Under the pieces are notes generated by a model, which worked only from the letters and a program-made list of their open reading frames with translations, was not told where the DNA came from and searched no databases. Position numbers and translations under genes: made by a program. A stretch of DNA of 64,000 nucleotides from Prosthecobacter vanneervenii. GTDB taxonomy: Bacteria > Verrucomicrobiota > Verrucomicrobiia > Verrucomicrobiales > Verrucomicrobiaceae. The stretch is from the NCBI RefSeq assembly GCF_014203095.1, contig NZ_JACHIG010000004.1, forward strand, positions 62,001 to 126,000, given 5' to 3'. Each line of letters starts with the position of its first letter. Position 1 is the first letter of the stretch. Shown in pieces: positions 8,734 to 19,000 of the stretch.

Positions 8734-9981
8734 TTATTTCGCCAATTCCACCACGGTGCTCACCATTGCATCCCGCTCATCAGTCACGCCAATGAACCAC
8801 GTGTTCGCTTCAGCAGGCGGTTTGGGCGCGGTGATGGTGCTGCCCTGGATCGTAGCCGGAATGGATTTCCATTCGCGTTTCGAGCGCAGGCCCGTATCCG
8901 TGGTGTAGTTCAGCTCAGCCTTTTTCAGCGGGATCTTGCTCTCACAGCTCACCGTGACCTTGTCGCCTGTAACCACAGGTGCACTCGGATTTGGCAAAGG
9001 GTCTCCGCCACGACATTTCGAGTCGATGAAGAGCCCGATCTCCTTCGGTGCCCATCCTGGCGGGTGTCCATGCGGCATCTTCACCTGGATGCGGATATGC
9101 TTCTCTCCGGGCACGGCATTGTAGCTCTTCATGTAGCTGTCCAGCACGTAGTGCACGTCGTTGGTGCCGTTCACAAAGAGGATGGGCACACGGCAGCGCG
9201 GCAGCAGGCTGCCGGGGTCATACTCCTTCACCCATAACGCGCGGTGCTCAGGGTCCAGCTTGTCGATGCTGGGTTTCTGCACAGATTCGCCCTCATGCAG
9301 AAAGCCGCAGCCATACACCGGCACAGCGGCTTTGAATCGGTCATCCAGCGAGGCCACGAGACAGGTGGTGTAGCCGCCCCAGCTGATGCCCGTGACGGCC
9401 GTGTGCTCTGCGTCCACTTCAGGAAAACTGCGCAGCAGCGAGTGCGCTCTCATCACGCTGGCAGCAGCGTGAAAGGGCCAGTCATCGCTCGTGTCCGGAG
9501 TCAGAATGCAGTCAAATTTCTCCGGATGACCGTGCGCAGGTCCGCCATTGGGCAGACGCTTGCGTTCACCACGATGCCCGTTGCCGATCGCCATGCCAGT
9601 CTTGGGATCAAACTCCACCTCAGGCGGGCGCGAGCCGTTCAGATCCATGGCAATGGCCGCGTAGCCACGCTTGGCCCAGAGGTGCACCCAGTCGGCAAAG
9701 GCCGTGCCTCCCCCACCGTGGATGAGCACCACGCCGGGGAATTTGGAGCCGGACTTTGCCTCTCCCAGCGTGGCGGGAGAGGCATAGAAGGCGAAAACCT
9801 CCGTGTCCTTGCCCTGATATTTCTCCCCAGCATAGGTCAGCGAATGGATCGGCTGATCCTGCCGCACCCACTTCATGGCGGGCACGTTGCTTTTGAGTGC
9901 ACCCAGGTCCCAGGGGCCGACTTTTTCGGCCTTCAGGGAGGTGGCAAGACAGAGAGCGGCGGTGAAAACAGAAAACCTCAT
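8734..9981 (-). CDS. Secreted alpha/beta-hydrolase (acetylxylan-esterase / dienelactone-hydrolase-like)
   Basis: 415 residues with a short signal peptide (MRFSVFTAALCLATSLKA). The alpha/beta-hydrolase core shows the oxyanion segment VVLIHGGGGTAFADW, the nucleophile elbow TGISWGGYTT (G-x-S-x-G), an acid candidate Asp in FVNGTNDVHY, and a His in MPHGHPPG. A C-terminal beta-sandwich of about 80 residues follows (VSCESKIPLKKAELNYTTD). Related secreted proteins in this phylum are usually annotated as acetylxylan esterase or S9-like peptidase; the sequence alone does not decide. First gene of the run of three on this strand, 80 bp downstream of the giant subtilase gene. Confidence 0.82.
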   Translation of the reverse strand: MRFSVFTAALCLATSLKAEKVGPWDLGALKSNVPAMKWVRQDQPIHSLTYAGEKYQGKDTEVFAFYASPATLGEAKSGSKFPGVVLIHGGGGTAFADWVHLWAKRGYAAIAMDLNGSRPPEVEFDPKTGMAIGNGHRGERKRLPNGGPAHGHPEKFDCILTPDTSDDWPFHAAASVMRAHSLLRSFPEVDAEHTAVTGISWGGYTTCLVASLDDRFKAAVPVYGCGFLHEGESVQKPSIDKLDPEHRALWVKEYDPGSLLPRCRVPILFVNGTNDVHYVLDSYMKSYNAVPGEKHIRIQVKMPHGHPPGWAPKEIGLFIDSKCRGGDPLPNPSAPVVTGDKVTVSCESKIPLKKAELNYTTDTGLRSKREWKSIPATIQGSTITAPKPPAEANTWFIGVTDERDAMVSTVVELAK

Positions 9982-10061
9982 GACGGATGATCAAACGACA
10001 AAGGCAGGCTTGTTCAGCCATTTTTTCAGCTTTTGTGAGAGACTTTTTCTTGAACCGCCGG

Positions 10062-13000
10062 CTACTGCGACATCAGGCCAGGCAGGACACGCACACGCCC
10101 GAACTGGCGGGAACCAACCAGCTTGTTCATGGTAAAGCTCATGTTGGTGCCAGTGCCCGTGAGAACCGTGGTGGCCGGGGTCCAGGTGCTGAGATCGCTG
10201 GAAGTCTCCACGATGTAAAGTCGCCCTGCCTTGGAGTTCCAAGTCAGCAGCAGTTCGTTGTCGGGCGCCGTTTGTGACTTGCTGGGAACGATTTCAAGAC
10301 GGTCCAAGGCGGAGCGTGGATCTGTGCCCGCTCTGAACTCGTTCAGGTCGCTCATGCCATCATGGTCGCTGTCCGTGGTGGCCGAAGCCAGGGACAGACT
10401 GCCGAAGTTCTGCATTTCCCACCAGTCAGCGATCCCATCGAGGTCGGTGTCGGCAATGGAGAAGGTGGCTTCGTAAATGCGGCTGACGTCGGAGCCTTTG
10501 ACAGAGATGGCGCGGATCTTGCCACTCCAGCCCATGCGCACAGGCGTGCCTGAGACGAACTGTGGGCTGGTAAAATCCGGTGCCGAACCGTCTACAGTGT
10601 AATGGATCTGAGTGGTCGCATCCGCAGCACCGATGACCACATTCACCGGCTGATCAAAAGACCCACCCGGGGGGGAGAAGGTGATGGCCGGCTGCGCAGC
10701 CCATGCCGAGACGGTGCCTGCAGAGGGGTTGGAGATGATCAAAGCATCATCGACGACCGCCGGGCTGCCGCCGCTGCTGAGCGTGGCGAGCAGCACCTGA
10801 TCGTAACGGCCAAAAATGAAAGTATTGCTGCCCGAAGCGGCAATGACGAGATCATCCGTGACCACAGGCTGACCGGAAAGGTAGGTGCCGGCGGGTGTGG
10901 AGTAGGTGCAGACAAGCCCCCCGTCCGTCGTGTTGCGAGCCTGCACGGTGTTTCCACTGATCACAAACACAGTGCCGCTGGAGACCGCCGGCGTGCCGGT
11001 GAAGTCACTATTTACTGACCAGACGACAGCCTGAGTGTCGAGGTTGATGCACACAAGGTCTTCATCGTAATAGACGGCCGTTGGACTGTCGTTCACAAGG
11101 TAGGCGCGACGGTTGTCCAGCGCCGTGGTACGGCCCATGCTGTAGCCAAATCCCCCCCATCCCAGGGATCGGGTCCAGAGGACAGCCCCAGAGGCTGGAT
11201 TATGACGTGCAAAGTCGCCGTTGACGAAGGCATAAAGCTCCGAGTCCAAGATGGAGGGCGTCCAGCTGTCTGACTGCGGTTTGGTCTGGAAAAACATCTG
11301 TGTGCCGCTGGCAGAGAGGCCATACATGCCGCCGTAGGCACCGCCATCGGCGAAGATGCCGAGATCTGACACTGCAGGTGCCATGTAATTTTCCCATTGT
11401 GCTGCAAGCGGCGCGGACCATACAGTGGCTCCGGTGTCCGACTGCAGGGCGTACAGCTGGGTGTCGCCGTAGTTGTTGCACCGCTGGACGTAGACGCGCC
11501 CGTTGTAATAACTGGGAGGGTTCATGGAAAACGCACTGGTGAAACTGCGCGACCAGAGCTGAGCACCGCTGCCCGCGTTCAGAGCGATCACACGACAGGA
11601 GGAGGAGTCGCGGAAAGAGGCATAGATTCTGCCTTCAGCACTGGCGATGGGCTGCAGGCTGTTGTAGCCGCCGCTGCCGACGGCGTTGCTCCAGCGCATG
11701 GCCCAGCCTGTTCTTCCCAGCGCTGAGGTGGAGTAGCCTGTATGCGCCGGACCGTTGCCAAAGCTAGGCCAGGTGCCTGTGATGGACTGCATGATCGAGA
11801 CAGTCACGCTCGCGGTGGCAGCAGCGCCTGAGGGATCAGTGATTGTGTAGCTGAACTGGGTGCTGCCCGTCGTGATGTCCGAGGGGGCCTGATAGCGCAG
11901 CGTGCCGTCAGAATTGCGCGCCACAGTGCCCAGAGCTGGCTGTGTGAAGGACAGAACCGTGAGAGCGTCTCCATCCACATCATAGTCATTAAGCCTTTCG
12001 CGAACAGGGCTGAGGATCTGGCCTGGTTGGGCAACTCGGACGTCCGCACGCGCCACAGGCGCATCGTTCACCGGCTGGACATTGAGGGTGGCCGTGGCAG
12101 GGGCTGAGAGGGATTTCCCGTCACTCGCAGCAAAATTGAAACTGGTCAGGGGCGAGCCATTGCGGTCAGCCGCAGGGAGGAAGATGACCTTCCCCTGGGC
12201 ATTGGTGACCAGCGTTGACGGCGAGGACACAGGATTGCCGATGGTGGTGCCGTCGCTGGTCTGGTACAGGGTGCCTGCTGCTGGCAGGGAGGTGATGACA
12301 AAGTTCAGGGCATCATTGTCCGCGTCTGTGCCCTGCAGGGTGAGCGTCACGCGCGTGTCTTCCAGCGTCGCAGCTGTCTGCGAGATGGCCGCAGGAGGGT
12401 GGTTTGCCGAATCCGGAACACTGAAGGAGCGGATGTAGTTGTCGCTTGAAGCAATGTACAGGGAACTGCCTGCGAGGCTGATGTTTCCACCGAAGAGAAT
12501 GGTCTGGCGCAAAGCTCGGGTGCCAAGGTCAAAGATGTAGGTCTTGGCTGCCGAGGAAGCGATGACAGCGTCATTAGTGACGATGGGCTGCATGACGAGC
12601 CCGGTGTCCGTGCCGGGTAGTGTGTATGCTCCGATGAAGACACCGGAGGCGGAGTCATACGCCCTGATGGAATTACCCCCTGAGATCGCGAACACTGCCT
12701 GGTGGGCCACGGCTGGTGTGCCGCTGAAGCTGCCAAGCACCTTCCAAGCGGCTTTTTTCTGGTTCAGATCCACACAGATCAACTCCTGGCTGCCTGAGGG
12801 GATGGTGACGGAGTCATTGACAAGGTAAGCGCAATTATACGCGCATGCCGTGGTCCTTCCCATGGAATAGCCTGCCCAGTTCCAGCCAAAGTCAAGAGAC
12901 CACAGAACCGCTCCAGTGGACTTGTTGTGGCTGCGGAAGATACCTTTCATGTAGGAGTAGAGCCCCCCGTTGTAGAGAGTGGGTGTCCACTGGTCGTACT

Positions 13001-16000
13001 GATCCAGAGACTGGTAAAACAGCTGTGCTCCTGTCGAAAGATTGTAGGCATACATGCCGCCATAGGTCCCACCATCGACGTAAACGCCCGAAGAGTCGAC
13101 TGCAGGCGCAAGGTAGGTTTCCCATTGCGCTCCAAAAGGCGAGCTCCATGTCGTGGCGCCAGTTGTGGCATTGAGGCAGTAGAGCTTGCTGCTGCTGGAG
13201 TAGGCATATTGCATGAACACACTATTGTTGAAAAATGTCGGAGGGTTCATGTAAGCAGGCTGGGTGAAATTAGATCGCCAAAGCTCGCCGCCACTCGCGC
13301 TGTCCAGCGCCACCAGGCTGGAGTCCTGGAAATAGACCTGCAAGCTTGCGAAAACTTTCCCCCCCGAAACTGCGAGCTGGTAGGCAGGCTTCGTCATGTT
13401 TGTCTGCCACACCTGGGTGAAGGCTGTGCTGCCAAGCCTCACCGGCAGAAAGCCTGTGTGATCCGGCCCGGCACCGAATGTAGGCCACGAGCGCCCCAAG
13501 GTGGTGCTGATGGTGACGCTCACCGCGGCAGAGGCCTGCACATTGGCAGCGTCGCTGATGGTGTACGTGAAGGTGTCAGTGCCAGAGGTGAAGCCGGCAT
13601 TGGGAGCATACTGCAGGGTGCCATCAGCGCTCTGCGTGACCTGCCCCGAAGCGCCCTGGGTGTAGGAGACCACCTTGAGCACATCTCCATCGACATCGCG
13701 GTCATTGGCCTCAGGATGAAAGTTCAGCAGGGATTCTCCAGGACGCAGGGCGATGCTGTCAGCCACAGCCACCGGCGGATCGTTCACAGGAGCGATGTTG
13801 ATGGAGATGGTCGCTGCTGCCGAAGTGGAGACTTGATCACTGGCGGTGAAGGTGAAGGAACCTGCTCCCGCCCCAAAGACATTTAGCGGAGCCACATAAA
13901 TCACAATGCCAGAGTCATTGAGCACCTGCGCGGGCGCCTGCGTGATGGCAGCTCCTTTGGTGTTGCCGTCCACAGTCTGGTAGAGAGTGCCTTGGACGGG
14001 CAGCGTGCGCACCACATAGCTGAGAGCTTCTCCGTCAGCGTCTGTACCTTCGAGGGTGATGGCGGCCTGGGCCTCTTCCAGAATACCCGCCTGGGCAGCG
14101 AGGGCCACAGGGGTGTGGTTTGAAGCCACAGTGTGGCCAAACAACCGGACTTTGTTGTCTGAGCAGGAGAGATAGAGCAGGTCGTTGACGACGGCCGCCT
14201 GGCTGCCAAACGCAAGCGTCTGAATCAAGGAGCGGTTGATCAAATTAAAGATATAGGTTTTTGAAGACGAGCCAATGATCAGCAGATCATTGCTGACAAC
14301 CGGACTGCCATTGAGGCTGGTTTCCGTCCCCGCCGTGTAGTCCCCGGTCCAGACGCCGGTCGAAGCATTGCAGGCTTTGACCACACCGCCGCAGCAGGCA
14401 TAGACGATCCCATTCGCAATGGCCGGAGTGCCGTTATAGTTTCCGGCGGTCCTCCACAGCACACTTTGTGTCTGCAGATCCACGCACACGAGTTCTGTGC
14501 CTGAGGCTCCCTGGTTGACGACATAAGCCCGTCCAGACTCACCGCAGATGGTGCGGTTCATGGACCCGCTTGATGATCCAGTCAGGTTTACAGACCACTG
14601 CACCACGCCTGTGTCCGGGTGGTGATTGCGGAACGTGTTGCTGACAAAGGAATAGACCTTGCCGTCGATGATGGCGGGAGTCCATTGATCCACCTGCTCC
14701 AGGCCGAGGAAGAATTTCTGCGTCCCAGTCTGGTAATTGAAGCCATAGATGCCTCCGTAGCTGCCGCCATCGACATAGACTCCCAGATCCGACACGGCAG
14801 GGGAGAAATACCGCTCCCACTGGGAATCGTGCGGAGTGTTCCAGAGCACGCTGCCATCAGAGGATTTGAGCGCCCAGAGCTGGGTGTCTCCGTAGTTGTT
14901 TCCGCGCTGTGTATAAACCGTCCCGGCATAATAGCTCGGCGGATTCAGTGAATTTCCTGGCTGGAACTTCGTGCGCCATGCCTCGCCGCCGGTGACGGTG
15001 TCCAATGCCACCGCATACATGTAGTTGTTCCAGTTGCCTGTCTGCGTGGCATAGACCTTGCCTCCGGCCACAGCGATCGGGTTGATGCTGGACGGGAAGG
15101 CATACTCCCAGCGCTGCACCCATGTCTGTGTGCCCAGGGATCCAGGATAGCGCCCTGTGTGATTTGGGCCATTGCCAAACTGCGTCCATTCCCTGCCATA
15201 CGAGGCGCTTACGAGCACCTGCACTGTTGCCGTGGATTGTGCGCCTGCACCGTCGCGAAGTGTGTACTGGAAGCTGTCCGTTCCCTCGGTGAAACCAGCC
15301 TGCGGTACATAGTTCAAGGAGCCGTCTCCATTCTGGGTCAGAGCGCCCCTGGCGGGATTGGTGAAGGAGACGATGGTCAGCGGCTCGTTGTCCACGTCCA
15401 CATCATTCGCTGTTGGCTGGTAGGAACTCAGAGTGCTGCCGGCCCGCAGATACACCGTGTCATTCACGGCAACAGGCGGATCATTGACGTTTGTAATATT
15501 GATGGTGGAAGTGACTTCAGCGGAGCTGATCGTGCCGTCGTTGACCTTGAACTTGAACGTGGTGTAGGGCGTGCCGAAACCGTCGGGCGCCGGACGGTAG
15601 ATGACCTTGCGTGCAGAATTTTGCACAACAACAGGTGCTAGCGTAATCGGACTGCCCACCTGCACGCCGTCGGGCGTCTGGTACATGACTCCTTTGGCCG
15701 GGAGGCTGGTGATGATGCCGACGATAGGGTTGTTGTCTGCATCCGTTCCTGGCAGCGTCAAGGTCAGGAGCTGGTCTTCGACACCAGTGGCCATCAGCAC
15801 CGAGGCCACGGGGGCCCTGTTGCCGGAGCTGATCACCGCATAGCAGCGCAGAACGCCGTCTGTGCCCGCCAGCAGCAGGTAGCCATTGCTGAGACTGGGG
15901 ATGCCGCCGGCGGCAATCGTTTGTATTTTGGTGCCCGAGCTGAGGGTATGAACAGCAGTGCTCGTCGATGATGAGGCGATGAGCGCATCATTGGTGATGA

Positions 16001-19000
16001 TGGGCTGGTAAAGCCCCGTGCTGCCAATGCCAGTGATGTAGGTCTTCTGCAGGGTGCCTGTGCTGATATCATAGGCGTTGACGTTTCCTGAAGCATCAAA
16101 GGCATAGACAGAAGATCCCGAAATGGACGGCGTGCTGACGGCAAAACCGGTCTGCACCCGCCAGCGGACGGCCTGGGTGGACAGGTCGATGCAGACGAGC
16201 TCGTTCGATGGCGTGCGATTGTTCACCACGAAGGCGGCACCCGAGGCAATGGCCATCGTGCGTGCCATGGTGTAGCCGCTCCAGTTCCACGTCAGGTCCA
16301 GTGTCCACTCGATGGCCCCGGTGGTCAGATTGTGCTGGCGGAATTTTCCTGTCACGAACGAATAGACTTTGCCGTTGTAAACGGAGGGGGTCCAGGTGTC
16401 GTATTGTTCAAGACTGGAGTTGAAAAACAGCTGACTGCCGGAGGTGCGGTTGTAGCCATACATGCCGCCATAGGTGCCGCCGTCCACAAACACGGAGGTG
16501 TCAGTGACTGTAGGAGGCAGGTACTCCTCCCACTGCGCACCGAAGCTTGTGGCCCATAATTGCGCTCCGGTGCCAGCATCGAGACTCACTGTCTGCGGAA
16601 AATCTGTGCCCGATGTTGACTTGCCACGCTGCACGTAGATTGATCCGCCGTAATAGGCGGGCCCGTTGATCGAGCGCGCCTGCAGAGGCCAGGTGTATTT
16701 CCATGCCAGGGTGCCGGTGACCAGATCCACGGCACTGACCTGCGTTTCGTTGAAATAGATGTCAGGAGAAGCAAACACCTTTCCTTCCGCGATCGACACC
16801 TGGTTGAGTGCCTGCGGGGCCACCTGCAGTGTCCAAGCCTGGGAAAGAGTCTGCCCGTTCAGGCTTCCGGGGTAAAAGCCGGTGTGTGCCGCGTTTGCCC
16901 CCATCATAGGCCAGGGGCCCGCAGCCAGGAGGCCCACGGCAACCGTCACACGGGCGGTGGCGGTGCCGCCCGCACCATCGCTGATGGTGTAGGTGAAGGA
17001 ATCCTGTCCGCTGGTAAAGCTGGCATTGGGCGTAAAGCTCAGCGTTCCGTCGCCATTGCTTGCCACAGTCCCCTTTTGGCCCTGAGTGAAGGAGGTGAGC
17101 GTCAGAGTCTGGCCGTCCACATCGATGTCATTGGCCAGCACTTTGATCGGCGAGATGACCTGTCCTGGCAGACCCGAAGCGGAATCATCAAAAGCCACGG
17201 GAATGTCATTCACCGGCGTGACATTGAGGGTGACCGTGGCCGCAGTGGACTGCGAACGCTTGTCCTTCATCAAAAACTGGAGGCTGCCGTAGGGAATGCC
17301 GTTGGCGTTTGGCGGCGGCACGAAGATCACTTTTTTCGCGTTGTTGGACACAATCGCCGGCGCGGCTGTAATGGGGTCGCCCAAGCTGGTGCCATCGCTC
17401 GTCTGGTAAAGGGTGCCGGCGGCTGGCAGCGTCTGGATTTGTGCGGTGAGTGCATCCCCTTCGGCATCGCTGCCTGTCAGGGTGATGACCGCCTGAGCAT
17501 CCTCATTCAGTGTCACGGTCTGCGCGTTTGCCACCGGCGGGGTGTTTGGCCGCTGCTGCACCGTCATCGTCACGGGAACAGAGACCACGGGATTCGCGGG
17601 ATCATTGGAACTGATGTCGATCTGGCCCAGGTAGTCGGCCGCCAGCTTGCTGGTCGCGTCCAAGGTGACCGTGACTGTGGCAGACTGACCCGGTGCCAGC
17701 GTGCCCCCGGCAGGGGACTGCGTCAGCCAGTTCAGGCTGGAATCCATGAGGCGGATGTCGTCCCACCAGGCCTCAGAACCAGTGCTGAAGTTGTAAAGCC
17801 AGAGCTGGGAGACTTCATCGACAAGGGAGGGATTACGGAATGGGATGCCCGCCTTGACCAGGGTGCCATTGACATAGTAGTCGAAGGTTTTTGCAGTCCA
17901 GTCGAGATTTTGAAACTCAACATGGTACCAGATGTTAGCCTGGTAGGTGTACGTCTTGTCTCCGCCGACATCGCCATTCACATAAAAGGTGCCCAGACCG
18001 CTCGCGTAGAACCAGATCAGCTCCGCGCCATAGGTGCCGTCTGTCAGGACGAAATAGCCGTCGTGTGTGGCCGTGGAGCCGGATCTCACCCAGAAGGAGA
18101 TGCTTTTCGGCTTTGCGCCGGAGGCGAAATCCTGGCTGATGCCGTTGAAGTGACTGGTGCTGCCCTGATAGGTATAGTGAAAACTCTTGCTGCCGGCAGC
18201 GGCCGTGCTGGAAACGATCTCCCGCGTGCCGGCACCTGAACCCATGGTCCAGTTGGATAGGGAGCCGCTTTCGAAACTGTCAGAAAACGGCAGCGTCGTG
18301 GAACCTGATTCGATGCGGATCAGCGCAGTCGCGCCCGCAGGCTGGGACTCGGCCGCAGCATCCTGCTGGTCTGTCACAGGCGCCGGGGAGATGCTGGCTG
18401 CGCCCAGATCCATCGAAAACACGGAGGCGCGTGGCACGGTGTTGATATCAAAGACCAGCGGCAGATCTCCATTGTTCGTCAGAGTCAGCGACTTCGTAGC
18501 CACGGAGTCTTCATACTGCGTGGAGGCCAGCGATGTGGGATTAACCTGGAGATGGGATTTGCCGAGTGCAAAATTCACAGCCGCAGGAGCGGGCGGCACC
18601 GTCACGACTGTGCTTGCGGATGCATTGTAGCCCGGAGCTGCCGCGCGGAACTGATAGGTTCCGTCTGTGAGATTGACACTGTACCTGCCATCTGCCGCCG
18701 CGATGACACTGCCCGTGGAGGTGCCCGTGTAACTGATAAGCGCACCGCCGATGCCTGCACCGCCTGTCACTGCCGTGACACTCCCTGCCACAGTGCTGCT
18801 CCTGAAGGCCGTGAGCTGGGCCTGGGCATCCCAAGTATTGCCATTTGTATCTGCCGTGGTCAGGTTGAGTGAGAAGACCAGCGGAGTGGGGGCGTTTGCG
18901 GCGATGCGGATCAGGAAAGGTGAGCTGCCGGTGTATGCAGTGCCACCCGCCGTCAGGTCGCCCCAGGAATGGCTGCCCTGCAGGACAGTGACGTAGTTCC

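Noticed and set aside
10700-17546. Assembly error or recent duplication in the giant gene
   Set aside because: The four modules differ at many residues and have different lengths, so they are old, distinct units.
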